A program made the translations under genes and the position numbers. 64,000 bases of DNA. Source: an uncultured Oscillospiraceae bacterium. Its GTDB lineage: Bacteria > Bacillota > Clostridia > Oscillospirales > Oscillospiraceae. The notes below the pieces were generated by a model that made no database searches, was not told where the DNA came from, and worked only from the letters and a program-made list of their open reading frames with translations. The DNA is taken from positions 35,051 through 99,050 of the forward strand of contig CATNCS010000002.1 in assembly GCA_950097245.1 (NCBI GenBank), given 5' to 3'. How positions within the stretch are numbered: the first letter of the stretch is position 1; each line of letters opens with the position of its first letter. Below are positions 34,168-42,090 of this stretch, in pieces.

Positions 34168-34758
34168 ATGAGTCTGGTTCAGGCTGTGGTATGCGATCAG
34201 TTCGTCTTTGTTGCCGGGGAGCAGCAGCTGAACCTGAGCAGCGGCGGCGTGCTGCACAATTTCAGAAAAATTTTTAAGCTGAATGACAATGTGATTATCG
34301 GGCTGTCCGGCTCCATGGACGACAATTACTACCTGTTTCAGGACTATTTGACCATGGACTTTGAGCTGAGGGATGAGTTTGCGGACAGCCTGGAGGAGGT
34401 CTTCGACCGGGTGAGCGCCCGGTATCAGGAGATGACCGAACAGGGACAGTGCGATGTGTTCAGCCTGGTGTGCGGCTGGAACGGCAGGGGGTTTGAGGCG
34501 AAGACCTTTTTTATCGACTCGGCCTTTGGAGGGAACAGCAGGATTACCGACGTGAGGCCGGAGCACGAGAAGGACGCAAAGCTGATCTCCTGCGGCGACA
34601 ACCGGCACTATGACAACTTCCTGGACGGGGTGTATAAGTACGGGTGTGAAATCTACGGCCTCCAGCGGGCGTTTCGGGATGTGCTGGCGAAAGGGGTTAT
34701 GTTTGACGACTTTATCGACAAAAACGCCCAGTTTGAGGTCATACAGAGACCGGAGTGA
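34168..34758 (+). CDS. Proteasome/HslV-fold (Ntn-hydrolase-like) protein, unknown role
   Basis: This 196-residue protein has no annotation I recall, but its first 65 residues align without gaps to HslV. AGEQQ matches AGDGQ, NFRKIFKL matches NVKKVRRL, and DNVIIGLSGSMDDNYYLF matches DKVIAGFAGGTADAFTLF. If Met1 is removed, Ser2 falls exactly on HslV Thr1, Glu18 on Asp17 and Lys34 on Lys33. A further segment, ISCGDNRHY, resembles the GSGG region. It may be a self-contained peptidase or amidase with a Ser nucleophile, or a degenerate relative. No HslU-like ATPase is nearby. The gene lies alone between the V-ATPase terminator and a repeat; the start is fixed by AAAGGAAGGG upstream. Confidence 0.6.
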   Translation: MSLVQAVVCDQFVFVAGEQQLNLSSGGVLHNFRKIFKLNDNVIIGLSGSMDDNYYLFQDYLTMDFELRDEFADSLEEVFDRVSARYQEMTEQGQCDVFSLVCGWNGRGFEAKTFFIDSAFGGNSRITDVRPEHEKDAKLISCGDNRHYDNFLDGVYKYGCEIYGLQRAFRDVLAKGVMFDDFIDKNAQFEVIQRPE

Positions 34759-34802
34759 GAAAAAGGCTGCGGGTTACTTCCCTTAAGCCTCTCCTGAAGG
34801 GG

Positions 34803-34914
34803 CCTCATCCGTCACGGCCCTTCGGGCCGCGCCACCTTCCCCTAAAGGGGAGCGAAATTAAAGCCTTCCCCTTTAGGGGAAGGTGCCCCAGTGCGCACAC
34901 TGGGGCGGATGAGG
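34803..34914. repeat. MITE-like inverted-repeat element
   Basis: The element is bounded by CCTCATCCG and CGGATGAGG. Inside is a perfect 19-bp inverted repeat (34833-34851 and 34867-34885, CACCTTCCCCTAAAGGGGA and complement) plus GC hairpins. No coding capacity is seen. It fills most of the 289-bp gap before the SLH gene. Confidence 0.7.
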
Positions 34915-34942
34915 TTTACGGAAGATTCTTCCTCAAAAACCC

Positions 34943-35015
34943 TTGCCTTTTAGCAGCATTTGGGGTAAAATATAAATAGGACGTACGTCCTATTGTTTCC
35001 TTGTCAGGAAACAAT
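34943..35015 (+). promoter_or_regulatory. Promoter and double-hairpin leader of the first SLH gene
   Basis: -35 TTGCCT (34943-34948) and -10 TAAAAT (34966-34971) have a 17-bp spacer. At the predicted transcript start is a perfect 20-bp palindrome centred on ACGTACGT (34975-34994). A 10-bp hairpin ATTGTTTCCT/AGGAAACAAT (34992-35001, 35006-35015) overlaps it by 3 bp. The same module stands upstream of the second SLH gene at 43646-43718 with paired base changes in both stems. Confidence 0.75.
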
Positions 35016-35047
35016 AAGTGCGTTCAATTTATTTAAAGGAGACAGAG

Positions 35048-36262
35048 ATGATGAAAAAGAAAATCCTATCCCTTGTCCTGGCCTTGACCCTCTGCCTGGG
35101 GGTGGCTGTTCCCACGTTTGCGGCAGGAACCGAAACGTATACCGTTGATGGTATTACCATTACGATCGATTCAAGCGGGACGATCAGCTATACCGGTTCA
35201 GGAACATTAACAGGATACACTGCGGAGGGTGGCATCATGCTACTCCACGAAGCAACAAATGGATACGATGGAATCGATACGGTCACCATCAGTATTGGGT
35301 CCGGCATCACCATTGATGACGATATCATTGATGGCATGGACCTGCTAAAATACATGGAAAAGTTTCTTATGAAAAATTATTCTGTAAAGTCCGTCAATAT
35401 CTATTCTTCCACAATGAATGTTCAGACATTTGGCGGCTTTACTGATGTGAAAGAAAACGACTACTTTGCAGATCCGGTGCTCTGGGCCGTGGATAAGAAG
35501 ATCACTGCCGGGACCTCCGAGACGACATTCTCTCCCAATGAAAACTGCACTGTGGCACAAATCTTGACCTTCCTCTATCGGGCCTACGGTTCCCCCAACG
35601 TCAGCGGGAGCAATCCCTTCTCCGACGTAAAGAGCGGCGACTACTACTACAACGCGGCGCGGTGGGCCTATGAGAAGGGCATAGTCACTGGCAGCGCCTT
35701 CGGCGGGAACAGGCCCTGCGCCCGCGCTATGGCGGTGGACTATATGTGGAAGGCCGACGCTTCCAGGGCTTTCCACATCGAGTCGAATGGTTATTTGTCA
35801 GAATATTTCTACCTCGGCGACGGTGACGACGATACAGTTGTCCCTAATGTGGTCATTCCCGATCACGTTGTTGGTATCTATCCGATCAGTCTCTACTATT
35901 GTAAAAGACTGGCCAGCGTGACTATCCCGACCAGTGTCACAACGATCGATGAGCGGGCGTTCGAGGGCTGTAATGGTTTGACTGATGTGTATTACGAAGG
36001 CAGCGAGGAGCAGTGGCGGGCGATCGACATTGCCCCCAATAATGATGCGCTGTTAAAGGCCACCATCCACTACAACAGCGAAAAGCAGCCTGTCGAGACC
36101 GGCTTCACCGACGTCCCCTCCACGGCGGACTACGCTGAGGCCGTCAAGTGGGCGTTGGACAAGGGCGTGACCGCCGGGACCAGCGCCACCACCTTCTCCC
36201 CGGACAGCGTCTGCACTCGGGGGCAGATTGTGTCCTTCCTGTACCGGGCGCTGAAAAAATAA
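35048..36262 (+). CDS. Secreted SLH-domain surface protein with BspA-like leucine-rich repeat
   Basis: From ATG 35048 (AAGGAG upstream) the 404-residue precursor has a Sec signal peptide with cleavage after VPTFA-A. A TVDGITITIDSSG beta segment follows. Two SLH-like modules lie mid-protein (FTDVKENDYFADPVLWAVDK and FSDVKSGDYYYNAARWAYEK). Then come one LRR_5/BspA unit (LASVTIPTSVTTIDERAFEG) and a final SLH module (FTDVPSTADYAEAVKWALDK). SLH modules tether proteins to wall polymers. The gene has lower GC than its neighbours. A frameshifted paralogue with a matching leader lies at 43750. Confidence 0.85.
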   Translation: MMKKKILSLVLALTLCLGVAVPTFAAGTETYTVDGITITIDSSGTISYTGSGTLTGYTAEGGIMLLHEATNGYDGIDTVTISIGSGITIDDDIIDGMDLLKYMEKFLMKNYSVKSVNIYSSTMNVQTFGGFTDVKENDYFADPVLWAVDKKITAGTSETTFSPNENCTVAQILTFLYRAYGSPNVSGSNPFSDVKSGDYYYNAARWAYEKGIVTGSAFGGNRPCARAMAVDYMWKADASRAFHIESNGYLSEYFYLGDGDDDTVVPNVVIPDHVVGIYPISLYYCKRLASVTIPTSVTTIDERAFEGCNGLTDVYYEGSEEQWRAIDIAPNNDALLKATIHYNSEKQPVETGFTDVPSTADYAEAVKWALDKGVTAGTSATTFSPDSVCTRGQIVSFLYRALKK

Positions 36263-36316
36263 CCAGCCGTAGGGCCATTGCCGCCTGCGGGCGGGACGAA
36301 GGTTTTTTGACAGACT

Positions 36317-36344
36317 AAGGCGGCTCCCTTCCGGGAGCCGCTTT
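36317..36344. terminator. Bidirectional terminator between the SLH gene and spoVFB
   Basis: AAGGCGGCTCCC/GGGAGCCGCTTT with a TTCC loop, placed between convergent genes. Confidence 0.8.
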
Positions 36345-36345
36345 G

Positions 36346-36924
36346 TCATGCCCGCAGTAAGATGGGTTGGAGCTGCCGGCCCACCAGGGCGGCGGAGGCG
36401 GCGTCGGCCACCAGGGAGAAGTTGGCCACCAGGGAGGTGGGCTTTTTCTCAAAGTCGTCCTGCCCGAAGGGGACGAAGTAGATGTACTTCCGGGGCAGCA
36501 GCGCACCGATGCTGGCGGCGGAGGCGGCCAGACCGTCGTTGGTGGAGGGGGCGATGAGGACCGGGCGCTCATTGCGCAGGTGGGCCTTGGCCGCCATGGT
36601 AACGCTGGTGTCGGTTACCCCGGAGGCCAGCTTGCCCAGGGTATTCCCGGTGCAGGGGGCGATAATCAGAAGATCCAGGAGCTTCTGGGGCCCGATGGGC
36701 TCCGCCTCCTTGACGGTGGAGATGACCCGATGGTCACAGATGCGCTCCATCTCCCGCATCAGGTCGTGGGCCGTGCCGAACCGGGTGTCGGTGTCCGCCA
36801 CAACTTCTGAGACGATGGGTACCACCCGGGCGAACCGGGCCTTTACCTGCTCCAGAGCCTCCATGGCCCTGGCGTGGGTACAAAAGGAGCCGCAGACCGC
36901 GAATCCTATGGTTTTGTCTTCCAA
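36346..36924 (-). CDS. spoVFB: Dipicolinate synthase subunit B
   Basis: The 192-residue flavoprotein-like subunit begins TIGFAVCGSFCTHARAME and contains the conserved LLIIAPCTGNTLGKLA and NERPVLIAPSTNDGL segments of SpoVFB. With subunit A it makes dipicolinic acid from a lysine-pathway intermediate in the mother cell, for spore-core dehydration and heat resistance. It follows spoVFA by 24 bp. Confidence 0.93.
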   Translation of the reverse strand: MEDKTIGFAVCGSFCTHARAMEALEQVKARFARVVPIVSEVVADTDTRFGTAHDLMREMERICDHRVISTVKEAEPIGPQKLLDLLIIAPCTGNTLGKLASGVTDTSVTMAAKAHLRNERPVLIAPSTNDGLAASAASIGALLPRKYIYFVPFGQDDFEKKPTSLVANFSLVADAASAALVGRQLQPILLRA

Positions 36925-36948
36925 TGAGAACCTTCCTTTCTGTGGGGG

Positions 36949-37824
36949 TTACATCCCAATTTCACGCAGCATGTTGTAGATGGTGTCTTTGATTGTCGCC
37001 CCGGCGGTGACAGGGGCCACCTTGCCGGGGAGGGACAGCGCCCAGATGACCGTGAGGCCCAGCTCGCCGGCCGCGCCCAGGTCCACCCCGCCCGGCTTGG
37101 AGGCCAGGTCCAGAATGAGGCAGTCGGGCTTCAGGTCCTCCAGCTCCTCCCGGCCCAGCACCTGGGCGGGCACGGTGTTGACGATCAGGTCGTAGCCGCA
37201 CAGCCAGCCTCTGAGATGGGCCAGATGCTCTCTGCCCAGTCCCATGGCCTGGGCCCAGGCCAGCTGGTCGTACTTCCGGGCGGCCACGCTCACCCTGGCC
37301 CCCAGGGCCTGGAACCGCTGGGCGGTGAGCCGTCCCACCCGGCCGAAGCCCACCACCAGCACCTTGGCGCCGTGGATGGTGATGGGCAGATGCTCCATGG
37401 CCAGCTGAACGGCCCCCTCCGCCGTGGGGACGGCGTTGGCCACCGCCAGCTCCTCCCGGGCGAAGTAGTCGTAAATGGTCAGCCCCCGCTCCTTCACCAT
37501 GGTGTAGACCGCCTGGTCCACCCGCCCGCCGCAGAGGAACTGATGAGGAGTCAGCTGGTCCAGGATAGGGGCGAGAGGGTGCTCCAGCAGGGAGAGGGGG
37601 GCGTTGAGCAGACCGCTCCCGGCGGTGACGGGGAGGGGGAGAATGACACAGTCCGCCTTGCCCGCCCGGCGCAGGGTGGTTTCAACGGCCAGGTCGGGGA
37701 CTGTATCCTGGGGCTCCCCCAGGGCGTAGGTATGGACAGTATGGCCGTCCTCAGCCAGCAGCTGGGCCAGCTTGGCCTGCCGCAGGTCGCCCCCCACCAC
37801 CCAGATGTTCAATTCATGTTTCAT
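36949..37824 (-). CDS. spoVFA: Dipicolinate synthase subunit A
   Basis: ATG 37824 has GGAGG 7 nt upstream. The 291-residue protein has an N-terminal Rossmann half beginning IWVVGGDLRQAKLAQLLAE, and a second nucleotide-binding half with VLVVGFGRVGRLTAQRFQALGA. It is the dehydrogenase-like subunit of dipicolinate synthase. Its presence is the clearest evidence in the window that the organism sporulates. A SigK-like promoter is visible upstream. Confidence 0.93.
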   Translation of the reverse strand: MKHELNIWVVGGDLRQAKLAQLLAEDGHTVHTYALGEPQDTVPDLAVETTLRRAGKADCVILPLPVTAGSGLLNAPLSLLEHPLAPILDQLTPHQFLCGGRVDQAVYTMVKERGLTIYDYFAREELAVANAVPTAEGAVQLAMEHLPITIHGAKVLVVGFGRVGRLTAQRFQALGARVSVAARKYDQLAWAQAMGLGREHLAHLRGWLCGYDLIVNTVPAQVLGREELEDLKPDCLILDLASKPGGVDLGAAGELGLTVIWALSLPGKVAPVTAGATIKDTIYNMLREIGM

Positions 37825-37872
37825 AGGAATACCTCCAGAACCGCCGGTCGCGTGGCGGCGGGTTTCTACTTC

Positions 37873-37902
37873 CATTGTATGGAAAAGAGGGCGGGCAGGT
37901 GC
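37873..37902 (-). promoter_or_regulatory. Candidate sigma-K promoter of spoVFAB
   Basis: On the minus strand, GCACC (37902-37898) and CATACAATG (37881-37873) are separated by 16 bp. SigK promoters read AC near -35 and CATAnnnTA near -10. In Bacillus the spoVF operon is SigK-dependent. Confidence 0.4.
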
Positions 37903-37910
37903 AAAAGAAA

Positions 37911-37937
37911 CAGGTCAGGGCTTTTAGCCCTGGCCTG
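37911..37937 (-). terminator. Terminator of the Uma2 gene
   Basis: CAGG-CAGGGCT pairs with AGCCCTG-CCTG around TTT. On the minus strand it is followed by TTTCTTTT. Confidence 0.7.
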
Positions 37938-37946
37938 TCAAAGAGT

Positions 37947-38519
37947 TTATTCGGAAAATACTTTGCTCAAGTCGATGGTGCAGTCCTCCAGAATGTTCAC
38001 CTTCGCTGTGTCCTCCCGGCCGTAGTCCTCGACAGGGAGCAGGTAGTGGTCCTTTAGGAGCATGACCTGAACGGTCCGGTCCTCCGGGTTGACCACCCAG
38101 TACTCCCGGACGCCCGCCCGCTGGTACAGGTCCAGCTTTACGATCCGGTCGTGCCGCCGGGTGGTGGGGGAGAGAATCTCTACAATCAGGTCGGGCGCGC
38201 CCTTGCAGCCGTAGTCGTCCAGCTTATTGGGGTCGCAGACCACAACCAGGTCGGGCTCTACGACGGTGTTAATATCTTCGGGCTTGTCGTCCTCCTCCTG
38301 GAAGAGACGGACGCCAAAGGGGGCGGCGTAAACTTCGCATTTTTTCCCGTCCAAATAGCCATGCAGCTGTGCAAAGAGTTCCCCGCTGACCTTCTGGTGG
38401 ATTCGCAGCGGCGGCGACATCATGCAGGGATAGCCGTAAATCAGCTCAATGTGGTCGTCCTCATCCCAGGTGAGATAGTCCGCAAAGGTATAGCGCATTT
38501 CTTCCGCTGGCAGTGCCAT
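37947..38519 (-). CDS. Uma2-family (DUF820) putative PD-(D/E)XK endonuclease
   Basis: The 190-residue protein matches the Uma2/DUF820 pattern: MRYTFADYLTWDEDDHIELI, then PSPLRIHQ-like MSPPLRIHQKVSGEL, EPDLVVVCD, GAPDLIVEILSPTTRRHDR and YQRAGVREYWVVNPE. The two acidic residues with the Glu in VEILS form the predicted nuclease centre. The family is widespread and its biological role is poorly known. It is a single gene with GGGAGG upstream and a TATAAT-like -10. Confidence 0.85.
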   Translation of the reverse strand: MALPAEEMRYTFADYLTWDEDDHIELIYGYPCMMSPPLRIHQKVSGELFAQLHGYLDGKKCEVYAAPFGVRLFQEEDDKPEDINTVVEPDLVVVCDPNKLDDYGCKGAPDLIVEILSPTTRRHDRIVKLDLYQRAGVREYWVVNPEDRTVQVMLLKDHYLLPVEDYGREDTAKVNILEDCTIDLSKVFSE

Positions 38520-38575
38520 TCATAACACCTCCCTGTCTGCTGTTATTATAACACACTTTTTTGAAATAAAAAAGA

Positions 38576-38613
38576 TAAAAAAAGAGCGCCCGTCCGCAAT
38601 GGACAGGCGCTCT
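38576..38613 (-). terminator. Terminator of the bcd-etfB-etfA operon
   Basis: AGAGCGCC-GTCC/GGAC-GGCGCTCT hairpin followed by a T-run on the minus strand. Confidence 0.85.
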
Positions 38614-38633
38614 GAGCGTATGAGGGGAAGCCC

Positions 38634-39773
38634 TTACTTGGCAGCCTTGGCGGACTTGATGGCCTCGATGAGCAGCGGGGTGACCTTGAACAGGTCGCCG
38701 CAGATGCCGTAGTCGGCGATCTCGAAGATGGGGGCGGTGTCGTTCTTGTTGACGGCGATGATGCACTCGGAGTCCTGCATGCCGGCCTTGTGCTGGATGG
38801 CGCCGGAGATGCCCAGAGCGACATAGATCTTGGGGTGGACGGTCTTGCCGGTCTGGCCCACCTGGTGGTCGGCGGACAGCCAGCCGGAGTCGATGGTGGC
38901 ACGGGAGCCGCCCACGACGCCGCCCAGCACCTCAGCCAGCTCCTCGGCCAGCTTGATGCCGCCCTCCACGTCCTTGGAGATGCCGCGGCCCACGGAGACG
39001 ACCACGTCGGCACCGATCAGGTCCACCAGCTTCTTGGCGGCCTTGACCACCTCGACTACCTCGGTCTGCATATCGGCCTCAGACAGCTCGAAGGCGGGCT
39101 TGATGATCTCGCAGGCGTCGGCCTTGGCCTGATCGAAGGCGGCCTTCTTCATCACGCCGGGACGGACGGTGGCCATGGCGGGACGGAAGCGGGGGCAGAT
39201 GATGGAGGCCATCAGGTGGCCGCCGAAGGCGGGACGGGTCATCTTCAGGTCACGGGACACGTCGTGCTTCTCGCCCAGCACAATGGCGTGGCTGGTGGCC
39301 TCGATGCGCTCGGGGGCCAGGGTGGAATTGGCCTTCAGGAAGTCCTTGTAGATGCCCATCTCCACGTCCAGGTGGGTGCAGTCGGCGCACAGGCCGGTGT
39401 GCAGGCGGGCGGCGCACCGGGGGCCCAGGTCACGGCCGATGTTGGTGGCGCCGATGAGCATGATCTCGGGCTTGTACTCCTGGATCACGTCGCAGATGAC
39501 CTTGGTGTAGCCGTCGGTGGTGTAGTTCTTCAGCAGGGGGTGGTCGCAGACGTACACGCCGTCAGCGCCGTAGCCGCCCAGCTCCTTGGCGATGCCCTCG
39601 ATGCCCTCGCCCAGCAGGATGCCATACAGCTTGGTGCCCAGCTCGTCGGCCAGCTTGCGGCCCTCGGAGATGAGCTCGAAGGAGGTGGGCATCATGCTGC
39701 CCTGGCGCTGCTCGCAGAATACCCAGACGCCACCCTTGAAGGCGGCAACGTCGGAACTGTTAAAAGTAGACAT
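38634..39773 (-). CDS. etfA: Electron transfer flavoprotein subunit alpha
   Basis: The 379-residue subunit has the N-terminal adenine-nucleotide-like domain (GGVWVFCEQRQG, PEIMLIGATNIGRDLGPRCAARL). The C-terminal FAD domain has VVSVGRGISKDVEGGIKLAEELA, GSRATIDSGW, VGQTGKTVHPKIYVALGISGA (in part) and NKNDTAPIFEIADYGICGDL. It is the last gene of bcd-etfB-etfA. In butyrate-forming Clostridia this complex bifurcates electrons from NADH to crotonyl-CoA and ferredoxin. That activity here is inferred from context. Confidence 0.95.
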   Translation of the reverse strand: MSTFNSSDVAAFKGGVWVFCEQRQGSMMPTSFELISEGRKLADELGTKLYGILLGEGIEGIAKELGGYGADGVYVCDHPLLKNYTTDGYTKVICDVIQEYKPEIMLIGATNIGRDLGPRCAARLHTGLCADCTHLDVEMGIYKDFLKANSTLAPERIEATSHAIVLGEKHDVSRDLKMTRPAFGGHLMASIICPRFRPAMATVRPGVMKKAAFDQAKADACEIIKPAFELSEADMQTEVVEVVKAAKKLVDLIGADVVVSVGRGISKDVEGGIKLAEELAEVLGGVVGGSRATIDSGWLSADHQVGQTGKTVHPKIYVALGISGAIQHKAGMQDSECIIAVNKNDTAPIFEIADYGICGDLFKVTPLLIEAIKSAKAAK

Positions 39774-39791
39774 ATTCGTTTATCTCCCTTC

Positions 39792-40592
39792 TCAGATCAT
39801 GTGCTTGGCGGCCATGATGCCGGCCAGCTTTTCGCAGGTAGCCTTGTCGGCGCCCTCCAGCATCATGCCGGCGCCCTTCTGGGGGGGAGTGAAGGAGGTC
39901 AGGATGTTGGTGGGGGAGCCGCTCAGGCCGATGGTGTCCTTGTCGATGAAGGGATGATCCTTCAGGGTGTTGTAGTCGAAGATTTCATAGGGCTTGGACC
40001 AGCACTCGTAGATGCCGCCCACGCTCATGTACCGCGGGGTGTTCAGCTCCTTGATGCAGGTGATGAGGCAGGGGGTCTTGACCTTGATGGTCATGTAGCC
40101 GTCCTCCAGCATCCGCTTGACGGTGAGGGTGTCGCCCTCCTTGGTGATCTCGGCGGCGTAGGACACCTGGGGCAGGCCCAGCTTCTCGGCGATCTGGGGG
40201 CCCACCTGGGCGGTGTCGCCGTCGATGGCCTGGCGGCCGCACATGACGATGTCGTCCTTCTCCACGCCGATCTTGTCGATGGCGGCGGCAAGGATCTGAG
40301 AGGTGGCGTAGGTATCGGAGCCGCCGAACTCACGGGCGGACACCAGAATGGCGCGGTCCACGCCCCGGGCCATGACCTCGCGGAGCATGCCCTCGGCGGG
40401 CGGGGGGCCCATGGAGACGACAATCACTTCGGCGCCGGTCTGCTCCTTCAGGACCAGAGCGGCCTCCACGGCGTTCAGGTCGTCGGGGTTGGTGATGGCG
40501 GCCATGGAGGCCCGGTTCAGGGTACCGTCGGGGTTGACGGCCACCTTACCGGAGGTATCGGGGACCTGCTTGACACAAACAATGATTTTCAT
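39792..40592 (-). CDS. etfB: Electron transfer flavoprotein subunit beta
   Basis: The 266-residue subunit starts MKIIVCVKQVPDT and shows NPDDLNAVEAALVLKEQTGAEV, the GVDRAILVS segment, CGRQAIDGDTAQVGPQIAEKLGLPQV and MKSNMK-like IKVKTPCLITCIKELNTPRYMS, all standard for EtfB. It binds the bifurcating FAD at the interface with EtfA. It lies between bcd and etfA with 18-bp gaps on each side. Confidence 0.95.
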   Translation of the reverse strand: MKIIVCVKQVPDTSGKVAVNPDGTLNRASMAAITNPDDLNAVEAALVLKEQTGAEVIVVSMGPPPAEGMLREVMARGVDRAILVSAREFGGSDTYATSQILAAAIDKIGVEKDDIVMCGRQAIDGDTAQVGPQIAEKLGLPQVSYAAEITKEGDTLTVKRMLEDGYMTIKVKTPCLITCIKELNTPRYMSVGGIYECWSKPYEIFDYNTLKDHPFIDKDTIGLSGSPTNILTSFTPPQKGAGMMLEGADKATCEKLAGIMAAKHMI

Positions 40593-40610
40593 TTCAATCT
40601 GCCTCCTATC

Positions 40611-41753
<1,143 letters not shown>

Positions 41754-41791
41754 TTTGCAGTCCTCCTAGTTTTAATTCCCGCCCTTGATCG

Positions 41792-41820
41792 ATTTTGACT
41801 GTTCGTTAGATTTTTAACAA
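41792..41820 (-). promoter_or_regulatory. Rex-like operator with overlapping candidate promoter of bcd
   Basis: TCGTTAG-ATTT-TTAACAA (41803-41820) matches the Rex consensus TTGTTAANNNNTTAACAA at 12 of 14 defined positions. On the minus strand the same bases give a -35 TTGTTA (41820-41815), 17 bp from CAAAAT (41797-41792). Rex senses NADH/NAD+ and is known to repress butyrate genes in Clostridia. Confidence 0.55.
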
Positions 41821-41830
41821 TCGAAAACCG

Positions 41831-41897
41831 AAAAAAGAGCAGCACGGGCCTGTCCCGGCACTGCGTGTTCAGGGGCGGCATATGGGATGCTCTAACC
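41831..41897 (-). ncRNA. Candidate small RNA or attenuator upstream of bcd
   Basis: A near-consensus minus-strand promoter (41932-41904) is followed within about 65 nt by an intrinsic terminator. This comprises a GCAG-rich stem (41864-41839, one bulge and two G-T pairs) and then TTTTTT (41836-41831). The unit ends before the Rex-like site and the bcd start, so it would yield a short RNA or act as an attenuated leader. No known RNA family is recognised. Confidence 0.4.
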
Positions 41898-41903
41898 ATG
41901 AAA

Positions 41904-41932
41904 ATTATATCGGTTTTTCAGGCTTAACGCAA
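41904..41932 (-). promoter_or_regulatory. Minus-strand promoter upstream of bcd
   Basis: -35 TTGCGT (41932-41927) and consensus -10 TATAAT (41909-41904) with a 17-bp spacer, about 150 bp from the bcd ATG. The 337-bp gap between bcd and the MerR gene is filled by this promoter, the terminator, the Rex-like box and the MerR promoter. Confidence 0.65.
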
Positions 41933-42022
41933 GTGGGACTGCCCCGATAAAATAGACAGTTTTTCTCTTAAAATTTTGTGCAAAAGAGCGAAAACAAAAA
42001 ACCGGACAGGATTTTTAATCTG

Positions 42023-42059
42023 GAGTATTGACCGTAAAGCGGCTTGATAGTGTATACTC
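42023..42059 (+). promoter_or_regulatory. MerR-type promoter with 19-bp spacer
   Basis: -35 TTGACC (42028-42033) and -10 TATACT (42053-42058) are separated by 19 bp, the stretched spacing typical of MerR-activated promoters. GAGTAT (42023-42028) and ATACTC (42054-42059) form an outer dyad. The next gene is itself a MerR-family regulator, suggesting autoregulation. Confidence 0.65.
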
Positions 42060-42090
42060 GCCTTAAATTAAGAGGAAAGAGGGGCCGATC

